Source: Annulohypoxylon bovei var. microspora (Eukaryota > Ascomycota > Sordariomycetes > Xylariales > Hypoxylaceae). From it: DNA of 10,346 nucleotides. The notes under the pieces are model-generated. The model had not been told where the DNA came from. It saw only the letters and a list, made by a program, of their open reading frames with translations, and ran no database searches. Of the stretch, positions 1 through 6,722 are shown one piece after another. Positions within the stretch are counted from its first letter, which is position 1; every line of letters begins with the position of its first letter. The position numbers and the translations under genes are program-made. The stretch covers positions 1 to 10,346 of the forward strand of contig MU405533.1 in the NCBI GenBank assembly GCA_022836615.1, in the 5' to 3' direction.

Positions 1-2
1 AA

Positions 3-260
3 TGTAATTACGAAATATATAATAAAAAGCTTTTAACGATTATTAAATTAATAAAAATATAATAAAAAGAGTTATAAAAAGTAATTAAACCTTTTATAAT
101 TTTTAAAAATTATAAGAATTTAAAGTATTTTATAATTATTTGTAAATTAAATGAACGTTAAATACGTTAAAAGTAAACTTTATTAAAATTTAATTTTATT
201 ATAAAGTATTAAGCCGATAAAAAAACAAAATAACTTAATGCCTTATTAAAACGAAGTTAA
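3..260 (+). pseudogene. RNase H domain relic of copy A pol
   Basis: Ty3/gypsy RNase H removes the RNA strand during reverse transcription. As read, the frame opens with NYEIYNKKLLTIIK, which lines up with the N-Y-x-x-x-D/N-K-E-L-L-A-I family motif. FKNYKNLKYFIIICKLNER at about 99-161 matches the T-D-H-K-N-L-E-Y-F region, with His and Asp codons changed to Tyr and Asn codons by C-to-T and G-to-A. ALLKRS near 240-257 matches the A-D-A-L-T/S-R-R tail that closes this domain in fungal chromoviruses. The N-terminal part lies outside the window. The match rests on family knowledge and reading by eye. Confidence 0.8.
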
Positions 261-599
261 AATATCTTAATAAATTAAAAAAATAAAAGGGTGGTAAATC
301 GTATACAACGTTTATTTAAATAAAAATGGTTACTTTTAATAAAAACGACGATAATAAACATTTAAATATTTTTAACGAATATTATTAAAGTGTTAAAAAG
401 GGGGGCAATATCGGATTAAAGCTTTATAATTATATTTATTAAAAAAAGAATTTTTTATAACGAAAACTTATAAACTTTATAAAATTAAAAAGTCGTTAAA
501 AATATGAATTTTAAAACGATTTATGAAGTTATTAATAAAAGTGATTATTATTTTTTATTAACTTTTAAAAATTATAAGGTTTCGATTATTAAATGTAAT
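261..599 (+). pseudogene. Pol linker between RNase H and integrase (decayed)
   Basis: The pol frame continues here with no sharply diagnostic domain. It starts with RVVNRIQ (about 279-299), a stretch often found just after RNase H in fungal Ty3 elements. Past about 570 it reads VSIIKCNLNDKGIISF, which matches the short segment that precedes the R-x-W-I/V-P-N motif at the start of integrase. A G/C-bearing patch at 396-418 keeps GpG and CpG, which RIP spares. Nothing suggests a separate gene. Confidence 0.6.
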
Positions 600-850
600 T
601 TAAACGATAAAGGAATTATATCGTTTAAAAAACGAACGTGGATATTAAATTAAAAACTTTTTAAAACGATTATAATTTAAAATGTTTATAATTTTTATGT
701 CACGGGTTATTTAAAAAAGGATAATATTATCGTAATTACCTTAAAATCCTTTTATTAATTAATTATAAAATAAAATATATGGAAGTTTTATAAAAATTAC
801 AATGTTTATAACCGAATTTATGTTTAACGAATTTAATGAAAAAGGTTATT
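600..850 (+). pseudogene. Integrase N-terminal HHCC zinc-finger relic
   Basis: This is the zinc-binding domain of retroviral-type integrase. The frame reads KKRTWILN at about 627-650, matching R-x-R-x-W-I/V-P-N. It then gives Y-N-F-Y-V-T-G-Y at 687-710, where chromoviruses have H-D-S-H-x-T-G-H-P-G; the His codons now read TAT, the expected result of CAT-to-TAT. A Trp codon at 780-782 followed by KFYKNYNVYNR corresponds to the W-x-x-M...Y-V-x-x-C-x-x-C segment, where TGT or TGC has become TAT or TAC. KRLLKFLFIF follows, the counterpart of G-L-L-K/Q-P-L-P-I-P. An in-frame TGA at 837 is CGA in copy C. Confidence 0.8.
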
Positions 851-1205
851 AAAATTTTTATTTATTTTTAATCGTTATTTTTTAAAATTATCCATTAATT
901 TTATAATAAAAATGCCGATAAAAAAAAAAAAAAACCTTTGGTATTTAATAATAATCATTTATTAATTATTAAAATAAGTTTTATTAAAAGTGATAAATAT
1001 TATAAAAGTTAAAACGTATATTATAAAGTTTATATACATTTACATTAAATATTATAACCTTTTTATAACGGTAATATTAAATTAAAAAAACAATTAAACG
1101 AATGTATTTTAAATAAAACTTTGTGAATTAATAAAAATAATATAACATTTATTTATTACTTTTAATTTAAAAATTAATAAATCCATGGAAAAAATAAATT
1201 AAAAA

Positions 1206-1213
1206 ATATAAAT
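1206..1213. repeat. Left 8-bp target-site duplication of the hAT-like element
   Basis: The sequence atataaat lies directly before the element and is repeated directly after it. Copy C has it once, unsplit, at 8578-8585. The shared match could be read as 9 bp because one more A agrees, but the terminal inverted repeats fit best with 8 bp. Confidence 0.8.
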
Positions 1214-1232
1214 TAATATTCGAAACCATTAC
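1214..1232 (+). repeat. Left terminal inverted repeat of the hAT-like element
   Basis: Reads taatattcgaaaccattac. The A at position 5 corresponds to G in the right copy, a TpG-to-TpA change that turns an original TAATG tip into TAATA. The CG at positions 8-9 is TA in the right copy. Confidence 0.78.
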
Positions 1233-1620
1233 ACGTTAATCCACCAATGTACACGCATTATTAAACCAATTAAATTAATTTAATTACACGGTCCCACTTT
1301 TAAATTTAATTATCCATTACATTTAAAGTTATCGTGGGTGTAATTAATGTAATAAATGTATTAATTATAAAGTTATAATAAGTATAAAGCTTTTTTATTA
1401 ATAATTATTAATGTTTAATATTTAATTAAATGATTTCATTAATAAATACCATTATATACCTTTTATAACAATTATTATAATAAGTAAATATATAATATTC
1501 GTATAAAAGTTTTAATTAACGTTAAAATTATTATTTTTAAAATATAACCATTTTTTTTATTAAATATTATACGTATTTAAGTATTTTTAATACTTTTTTA
1601 AATAATTAATTAAGTAAATT

Positions 1621-1811
1621 AACGATGCCTTCGTAATTAATAACCCCGATTCGGAAGCTACGGGTTAAGGTGGTGAAAAAGTTAAATTTTTTTTTTTACT
1701 TTTATTCGAACGAATTAAAAAACGGCAAGGTCGAACGTATAAGCGACGACGAGCTCGTAAAATGAACCAAAAAAAGATTAATAATAACGTAAATAAAAAT
1801 AACTTTATTTA
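1621..1811 (+). pseudogene. Unidentified coding-like island inside the hAT-like element
   Basis: I do not recognise this protein. The frame starting at 1621 reads 63 codons to the TAA at 1810, with one internal TAA at 1666 that would be Gln if it came from CAA. It begins NDAFVINNPDSEATG and has a very basic middle (KKRQGRTYKRRRARKMN, about 1720-1770). The stretch 1625-1775 is much richer in G+C than anything around it and keeps many CpG and GpG steps. It could be a remnant of the transposase that once moved this element, a captured host exon, or a further nested fragment. The upstream frame is closed by many TAA codons. The coding interpretation is weak; the compositional contrast is clear. 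Confidence 0.25.
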
Positions 1812-1972
1812 AAAATAATTTTATTAATATAAAATAATAAGTTTTTAAAATGTAATACATTTAATTAATTTAATTACATTAAACGTTTTATAAAACTTAT
1901 TACACCCATTACATTGAAAATTTCGTGATTATATTATACATTAATTACACGAAAAGTTTTAATGTAATTAAT

Positions 1973-1991
1973 GTAATGGTTTTAAACATTA
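1973..1991 (-). repeat. Right terminal inverted repeat of the hAT-like element
   Basis: On the minus strand it reads taatgtttaaaaccattac and pairs with 1214-1232 apart from three RIP-type differences. It keeps the G of the TAATG tip. Confidence 0.78.
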
Positions 1992-1999
1992 ATATAAAT
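1992..1999. repeat. Right 8-bp target-site duplication of the hAT-like element
   Basis: atataaat, identical to 1206-1213. After it, copy A resumes its match to copy C at 8586 onward. Confidence 0.8.
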
Positions 2000-2375
2000 A
2001 TATTTATAATGTTTTTTAATTTACACATAATTTAATTAATTAAAAATGTTACTTATAACGATAATAACGATTAATAATTAAAACATAATAACCAAGTTAA
2101 GCTTTTTTTATATAACACATAAATACCATATACACCCGATTAAATAAATCGTTAATAAAGCTTTAAATAAATTATTTAAAAAATAATAAATTATAAACTT
2201 TATAATTAAAATTAAAAAAGCTAATAAATACATTTAAATTATTATAATTATAATTTAAAAACATATAAAACATATAATAAATTAATTTTAATTAAAAGAC
2301 TTTAAATATAAAATAAATAATAAAGTTTAATTAAATTTAAAAAACATCGTAATATTATAATTTAAAAAGAAACTT

Positions 2376-2550
2376 TTTTAATTACACGTAAAATATAAAG
2401 TAATTAAAGTAATTAACCTTTATATAATAAAATTAAACGTATTTATAAGAATTTAATTATAATTTTACATTAAATTATTTAAATTAATAATTATAAATTT
2501 ATTATTATTTTAAATATAAAATAACGTTTAACCATTACCTTTTATTAATT
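2376..2550 (+). pseudogene. Integrase C-terminal GPY/F-like module relic (copy A)
   Basis: This small beta-rich module follows the core in Ty3/gypsy integrases and links it to the chromodomain. The frame reads KYKVIKVINLYIIKL at 2391-2435, lining up with the family pattern G-P-[YF]-x-V-x-x-V-x-N-P-Y-x-V-x-L. Only the aromatic residue of the GPY signature is visible here; the Gly and Pro positions are not preserved. FYIKLFKL at about 2460-2483 stands where these proteins have V-F-H-V-S-L-L-x-P. PLPFIN at 2529-2546 matches the proline-rich hinge before the chromodomain. Confidence 0.7.
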
Positions 2551-2570
2551 AAAACGGCGAAAACCTTAAA

Positions 2571-2726
2571 TACATTATTAAGAAAATCTTACAATTAAAA
2601 AGCAAGCGTAAAAAATAAAGCGTATGTAAAATGGTATTAATTAAATGGAAAGATTATATAAAATTAACGTGGAAGCTTTAAGAAAAATTAAAAAATACGA
2701 AGGCTTTAAAAACATTTTATTAATAA
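2571..2726 (+). pseudogene. Chromodomain relic at the pol C-terminus (copy A)
   Basis: Chromodomains bind methylated histone H3 tails; on chromoviral integrases they steer insertion toward heterochromatin. As read, YIIKKILQLK at 2571-2600 matches the Y-x-V-E-x-I-L-x-x-R opening. KMVLIKWKDY at 2628-2657 matches the hallmark Y-L-V-K-W-K-G-Y. T-W at 2667-2672, then an L-K-N spacing and KALKTFY at 2700-2720, match T-W-E-P-x-x-N-L and the closing helix. Stops at 2616, 2679, 2721 and 2724 are all TAA. The frame runs on as FKVRNEVNKEALVIISLKK to the PPT. This domain places the element in the chromovirus branch of Ty3/gypsy. Confidence 0.8.
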
Positions 2727-2777
2727 TTTAAAGTAAGAAACGAAGTAAATAAAGAAGCCCTCGTAATTATAAGCCTT

Positions 2778-2796
2778 AAAAAACAAAAAAAGAAAA
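2778..2796 (+). other. Polypurine tract of copy A
   Basis: A 19-base run of A with one G and one C lies directly before the 3' LTR. This is where Ty3/gypsy elements keep the RNA primer for plus-strand synthesis. The matching run in copy C is 9361-9378. Confidence 0.6.
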
Positions 2797-3119
2797 TATT
2801 ATTATAAATTAAAAACCCGGAAAATTAATTAAAATAAAAATTAACGTAAACTTATATTATAATTATAAACGTAATAAACGTAAGTTTTTATAATGAAATT
2901 ATTAATAACCTTAAATGGGTTATAAAAGTTATTAAAATACGTATAAAAGGGGTTTCCACGTTAATTAATTTAATTTACACTTTTAAATATAAATATTATA
3001 ATTTTAAAAATAAAAGGTTATTACTTTTCTTTTTTTTTTTATTAATGAAAATAACCTCATTTTTAACCCCATATAACACAAGTTTACCGTTGCTTATAAA
3101 AACCGTCATAATAAATACA
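2797..3119 (+). repeat. 3' LTR of copy A (323 bp)
   Basis: The LTR carries the promoter and RNA end signals of the element. The boundaries come from three copies in this window. The segment just after the PPT here aligns along its length with 9379 to about 9701 (+) and with 4476 down to 4154 (-), and the minus-strand copy is also exactly 323 bp. The chromodomain is not shared with the minus-strand copy, which shows that the match begins at the LTR. It ends in ACA, as an LTR should. It starts TATTATT, probably TG at the tip before RIP. It keeps more C and G than the other two copies, for example at 2814-2822 and 3064-3070, so it is the least mutated. Confidence 0.82.
2942..2949 (+). promoter_or_regulatory. 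LTR TATA box (copy A)
   Basis: TATAAAAG followed by GGG lies 145 bases after the LTR start. The same motif is at the same offset in the LTRs of copies B and C, which makes it more than a chance A+T match. Confidence 0.6.
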
Positions 3120-3540
3120 TTTACTTTTTTTTTTAAAATTTTTTAAACTTTTAATTTAATTTTTATTATATTTTTAATAAATTATTATTATTTTAACGTA
3201 AATTATTTATTTAATTTATTATTACAATTATTATAACGGTTAAAATTATATAATTCACTTTATTTATAATTATATTTTTATTTTTATTAAATTTTAATTT
3301 TTATTTTTAAATAATTACTATATTAATAAAATTAATAACTTTTTAATTAAATGTTTTTTCGTATTAAATAATTATAAAATAATTTTTTTTTTTTTTATAA
3401 TTTAATATTTTTTCCATTTTAATCGTTACGTTATTAACTTTAACCATTTATTTATTATAATTTTTTTTATTTAACTTTTTTATTATAAAAATATTCTTTA
3501 ATTTATTATTTAATTTTACATTAATATAATTAATTTTATT
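3120..3540. other. A+T-rich interior of element B, no domain recognised
   Basis: This lies between the end of copy A's LTR and the recognisable gag relic on the minus strand. It is T-rich on the plus strand, so A-rich on the minus strand, like the sense strand of the gag relic. It should hold the gag C-terminus and the start of protease if element B is continuous. I looked for a CCHC zinc knuckle and a protease D-S/T-G motif on the minus strand and could not make out either. Confidence 0.35.
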
Positions 3541-4020
3541 TTTCTTTTTTTAATTTAATTTATTAATTAAAATTAATTTACTTTTAAAATCGATAAAAAA
3601 ATCGCTAAAATATTAAAAAGCATTTTAATACATTTTAATTAAGTTTTAATAAATAATTTAAATTAATTATTTATTTTTAAATTTTTCGATTAAAACTTAA
3701 ATAAAAACCTTATTATTATATTATTTATTAAACCTTTTTATATTAAATTATTATATTAAACGTTATTATTTTTTAATTAAAATTAAAAATATAATTTTTA
3801 AACATTTATTTTTCTTTAATTTAAAATATATTATATTTTCCGCAATAAAAAAATTTAATATAACCACGTATATTAAAAAATCCTTTTATTCGTTAATTTA
3901 AATTTAATATTTATCCTTAATTAAAATCATTTTTTTAATTTTATAAAATAAATTAAAATTATTTAATAAATTAATTATAAAGTTATTAAAAAAGTTATTA
4001 AAAAGTTTATATATATTCGG
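3541..4020 (-). pseudogene. gag: Probable gag relic of element B
   Basis: Gag is the structural protein of the retrotransposon particle. It lies on the minus strand just downstream of a 5' LTR, where gag is expected. In the frame through an ATG at 3930 the read sequence includes INE then KDFLIYVVILNFFIAENIIYF at 3885-3823. This resembles the E/L-K-x-F-L-x-x-V-x-x-Y-F core of Ty3 gag (retrotrans_gag family). Further on, LIEKFKNK and LINKLN followed by KKK fit the E-F-x-x-x-A and I-D-x-R-L-x-E-R positions of the same family. Stops are all TAA. No zinc knuckle is visible. The position is strong support; the sequence match alone is moderate. The frame is open upstream into A/T-rich codons, so the start is not fixed. 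Confidence 0.45.
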
Positions 4021-4153
4021 ATTATATTAATAAAAAACGATAAATATTATAAAGTTTTAATTGTTTATTATTTAAGAAATATTTATATATTAAATTATCG
4101 TTTAACGTAATAAATGCTTTTTTAAAAACTTTTATTAATTAAAAAATAATTAA

Positions 4154-4476
4154 TGAAAATATATAATAATTTTTATAAATAATAATAAATTTATATTATA
4201 TAAAGTTAAAAATAAAGTTATTTTTATTAATAAAAAAAAAAAGGAAAAATAATAACCTTTTATTTTTAAAATTATAATATTTATACTTAAAAATGTGGAT
4301 TAAATTAATTAATATAAAAACCTCTTTTATACGTATTTTAATAACTTTTATAACTTATTTAAAATTATTAATAATTTTATTATAAGGATTTATATTTATT
4401 ACATTTATAACCATAATATAAGTTCACGTTAATTTTTACTTTAATTAACTTTTTAAGTCTTTAATTCGTAACATTA
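4154..4476 (-). repeat. 5' LTR of element B (323 bp, minus strand)
   Basis: Reverse-complemented, this segment aligns with the 3' LTR of copy A from end to end at the same length of 323 bp, starting TAATGTTACG and ending TTTTCA. It is followed on its own strand by the gag relic, so it is a 5' LTR. The sequence upstream of it (4477 onward) does not match the chromodomain of A, which confirms the LTR boundary. A primer-binding site would lie at about 4153-4135 but is too mutated to assign to a tRNA. Confidence 0.8.
4324..4331 (-). promoter_or_regulatory. LTR TATA box (element B)
   Basis: TATAAAAG on the minus strand begins at 4331, 145 bases into the LTR, as in copies A and C. Confidence 0.55.
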
Positions 4477-5154
4477 ACTTTTAAAAAAATATTATTAATA
4501 AATTATAAATTATATTATTTTATAATTAATTAAAATAAAAGGTATATTTTAATTAAATAAATAAAATAAATAAACGATTAAAAGCTTTAAAATTAAGCAT
4601 TAAAAAACTTCGTTAAACTTTAATTATTAAATTAAAAAGAATGGAAATTTTATAAAATTAAATAAATTAAATAATAAAGTATTTTAATTAAAGTTTAAAA
4701 TTTATTTTTTAATTAATAAAACATTTAAATTAATTTAATTGTTTTAAATTACTTGTAATTATTATTAATAATGGGAGTTTTTATTATAAATAATACGACG
4801 ATTATTATCGCCGTATATTTAAAAAAAAATTATTATAAAATAAAGTATTTTCGTTTTTAATTATATGGTTTTTCGTATATTTTATATTTAAATTATAAGC
4901 TTTCGGTTATGATTTTTTTTTTATAATTATATATTCTTTTATTTTAAATTATTAATTTTTAATATTTATCGATTTTTTTTCCATTAATTAACGCGTTTTA
5001 ATATATTATTTTTAACGTTTTAATATATTAATAACGTAATTATTAATATAATTAATTTTTTAAATGTTTAAAACCTTGTTTTAAAATAATATTATATATT
5101 TAATAATGTTTTTATTAATATTTAATTTAATTTAAAACATTATTTATTTATAAT
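4477..5154. other. A+T-rich stretch flanking element B, nothing recognised
   Basis: This is the sequence outside element B's 5' LTR. I see no family match in either strand. It contains a small imperfect hairpin (4795-4814, stem of 8 with one mismatch and a loop of 4). It also has a 15-base direct repeat, cgttttaatatatta, at 4994-5008 and 5016-5030. A few CpG-bearing patches (4560-4625, 4895-4905) suggest older, non-satellite DNA that was also RIPed, possibly another element. Confidence 0.4.
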
Positions 5155-5397
5155 TTTATATAATAATATAATATATATATTATAAATTTAATAAATTATT
5201 TATTTTAATAATATTAATATATATTTAAAAAAAAATATTATTTTATATTTTTATAAATTAATTTATTATATAATATTATTTTTATTATATTTTATATTAT
5301 TTATAATAATATAATATATGTTTTTAAAATTTAATAATTTATTTATTTTATTAATATTAACGTTTATTTAAAAAAATCATTAATATTTAATTTTATT
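5155..5397. repeat. Two A+T-only repeat units (R1, R2) of about 143 bp
   Basis: A unit recurs in the same orientation. It holds an alternating TATAATATAATATA run, then taaatttaataatttattta, then a run of seven to nine A after TTTA, then a long A/T tail. The landmark taaatttaataa lies near 5183 and 5328, about 145 bases apart. The second unit is cut by the palindrome that begins near 5398. The unit carries almost no G or C, so homology rests on motif order rather than on rare bases. Confidence 0.65.
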
Positions 5398-5745
5398 TAT
5401 TAATTAAAAGCAATGTTAAATTTATTATATAAATGTTATAAGTTTCGTTCGTTATATATGGTTTAATATTTATAATACTTTTTTTCGTATATAAATCTTT
5501 ATATAAACGTAAATATTTTTAATATTTACCCCCACGTATTTATAATTAAACTTAAAAAAATTTAAACGTTTATATTTATTTATATACCTTTTTTTTTTCA
5601 CTTATTTTTCTTATTTTAAACCTTCGTTAAATTTCTTATAATTATATAATTAAATAAATTTTAAAAGGCGTTTTCGAATGAATTTAATTACATTTTATAA
5701 GAATTATTATATAAATGGTAAATTAAATTAAAAAATAATCGCATG
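5398..5745 (+). repeat. Left arm of the large palindrome
   Basis: Pairs with 5804-6151. It starts near ttaaaagcaatgttaaa, and the opposite end of the palindrome mirrors this with TpG-to-TpA and G-to-A changes. Confidence 0.75.
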
Positions 5746-5803
5746 TAAAATAAAAAAGTTTATGCGAAAAATATCGCGAAAATTATTAAAATAAAAGCTT
5801 TTA

Positions 5804-6151
5804 AATGCATTAACTTTTAATTTAATTTATTACCCATATAATAATTTTTATAAAATATAATTAAATTCATTCGAAAACGCCTTTTAAAATTTATTTAATT
5901 ATATAATTATAAGAAATTTAACGAAGGTTTAAAATAAGAAAAACGGGTAAAAAAAAAAAGTATATAAGTGGGTATAAGCGTTTAAATTTTTTTAAATTTA
6001 ATTATAAGTGCGTAAAAATAAGCATTAAAAATATTTACGTTTATATAAAAATTTATATACGAAGAAAAATATTATAAATGCCGGGTTATATATAATAAAC
6101 GAAACCCACGACATTTATATAACGAATTTAATATTATTTTTAATTAATTAT
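5804..6151 (-). repeat. Right arm of the large palindrome
   Basis: Inverse of 5398-5745. It keeps some C/G bases the left arm has lost, such as the ccgggtt near 6081-6087 and acccacgac near 6104-6112. The two arms have therefore been mutated independently at many sites. Confidence 0.75.
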
Positions 6152-6722
6152 ATATAATTAATTTTATTTATATTTATTATATTTAATATAATATATAATA
6201 ATATTACGTATATATTATAAATTTAATAATTTATTTATTTTTTTAATATTAAATTTTATTTTAAAAAAAATTTTATTTTATATTTTTATTAATTAATTTA
6301 TTATTTATTATTATTTATATTTTATTTTAAATTATATATAATTATATAATATATAAATTATAAATTTAATAATTTAATAATTTTATTACCATTTAAAAGC
6401 ATTTTAAAAAATTGTTTTTTTATTTTTTTATATATTAAATAATTAATTTTATTATATTTAATATTATATATATTATAAAGTTAATAATTTATTTATTTTT
6501 ATTATTATTTAAATTTATTTAAAAAAAATTAAAAGAATTAAAATTTATATATTATATAATTATATATAATTTATTATATTTATTTTTATTAAATTTTATA
6601 TTATATATAATAATATAATATATTTATTATAAATTTAATAATTTATTATTTTTATTAATATTTAAATATATTTAAAAAAAATTATTAATTTTTAATTTTA
6701 TATATTAAATAATTATATATAA
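6152..6722. repeat. Array of about four A+T-only R units (R3-R6)
   Basis: The landmark taaatttaataat, or a close variant, occurs near 6218, 6361, 6476 and 6630, giving spacings of about 143, 115 and 154. Units R5 and R6 are the fullest. One short non-A/T patch (6388-6400, with ACC and GC) sits in R4. The units run in the same direction as R1 and R2. There is no G+C-bearing coding relic here. Confidence 0.65.

Larger units (their letters stand above)
1214..1991. mobile_element. 778-bp hAT-like non-autonomous DNA transposon inserted in copy A integrase
   Basis: The element is present in copy A and absent from the matching point in copy C, so both filled and empty sites are visible. Its ends are inverted repeats of 19 bp: taatattcgaaaccattac on the left and, read on the other strand, taatgtttaaaaccattac on the right. 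They differ at three sites (5, 8 and 9), all G/A or C/T. The 8-bp duplication and the inferred start TAATG fit the hAT superfamily, whose tips follow a Y-A-R-N-G pattern. Short ATTAC/GTAAT motifs recur near both ends, as hAT subterminal repeats do. At 778 bp it is too short for a hAT transposase of about 600-700 residues, so it would be non-autonomous. The superfamily call is inference; the insertion itself is well supported. Confidence 0.8.
864..2130 (+). pseudogene. Integrase catalytic core (DD35E) relic, split by an insertion
   Basis: The core joins element ends to target DNA. LSINFI at 888-905 stands where the family has L-S-x-D-F-I, so the first Asp is now Asn (codon 897). The second Asp position is AAT at 1080 in VILN, the counterpart of I-V-S-D-R-G-S. 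The catalytic Glu survives as GAA at 1188 within NKSMEKIN (family T-D-G-x-T-E-R-x-N). There are 60 residues between the two Asp positions and exactly 35 between the second and the Glu, which is the retroelement DD35E spacing. The core resumes after the insertion at 1992, where KLSFFYITHKYHIHPI matches the S-P-F-Y-x-x-x-G-Y-x-P region. Both Asp codons are lost, so the enzyme is inactive even without its stops. Confidence 0.87.
3..2777 (+). pseudogene. pol: Ty3/gypsy chromovirus pol relic (copy A), RNase H to chromodomain
   Basis: This is the decayed 3' half of an LTR-retrotransposon pol polyprotein, which in life would copy element RNA into DNA and integrate it. One reading frame (codons starting at positions divisible by 3) carries, in order, RNase H, a linker, the integrase HHCC finger, the integrase core, a GPY/F-like module and a chromodomain. 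A 778-bp element plus an 8-bp duplication (786 bp in all, a multiple of 3) interrupts it at 1214-1991 without changing frame. The frame holds dozens of stops, nearly all TAA, as expected when RIP turns CAA into TAA and TGG into TAA. The window opens inside RNase H, so reverse transcriptase, protease, gag and the 5' LTR lie to the left, if they survive. The domain order and the following PPT and LTR make the family call secure. The element is certainly dead. Confidence 0.87.
5398..6151. mobile_element. Near-perfect 750-bp palindrome, likely foldback or MITE-type element
   Basis: The left half is the inverse of the right half over roughly 340 bases each side, with the symmetry axis near 5774.5. 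Paired landmarks include aaggcgttttcgaatg at 5666-5681 with its exact complement at 5868-5883. Others are the ATATAAATG blocks near 5426-5434 and 6113-6121, and the TTTACG-type blocks near 5510 and 6030. Differences between the arms are mainly C/T and G/A. The centre (about 5746-5803) pairs poorly and would form a loop. On both sides the sequence picks up adjoining parts of the A+T R unit, so it appears to have inserted into that array; its target duplication cannot be fixed in pure A+T. No coding frame is evident. A pair of inverted solo LTRs of another family is an alternative. Confidence 0.75.

Noticed and set aside
300..420. Possible separate gene around the G-rich patch at 396-418
   Set aside because: The pol frame runs through it without a change of frame, and the G run is simply a patch that RIP spares.
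2645..2730. Short ORF starting ATG at 2645 (MERLYKIN...)
   Set aside because: It overlaps the chromodomain relic in another frame, is under 30 codons, and copy C does not preserve it. It is a shadow of the pol frame.
2797..3119. Pol C-terminal extension reading on through the LTR
   Set aside because: The frame stays partly open by chance. The minus-strand copy shares this segment without the chromodomain and is followed by gag, and it holds a position-conserved TATA box, so it is LTR rather than coding.
3120..3540. Gag zinc knuckle (CCHC) on the minus strand near a Y-E-K-T-F-N read
   Set aside because: The second Cys and the His could be argued through RIP changes, but the first and last Cys positions do not fit, so it is not claimed.
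4795..4814. Imperfect hairpin acgacgat / atcgccgt as terminator or regulatory site
   Set aside because: Only 8 base pairs with a mismatch, no transcript context and no second copy in the window; likely chance.
5155..6722. CRISPR-like or iteron array
   Set aside because: Units are about 143 bp, almost pure A+T, with no short constant repeat and unique spacers, and the setting is eukaryotic transposon DNA.
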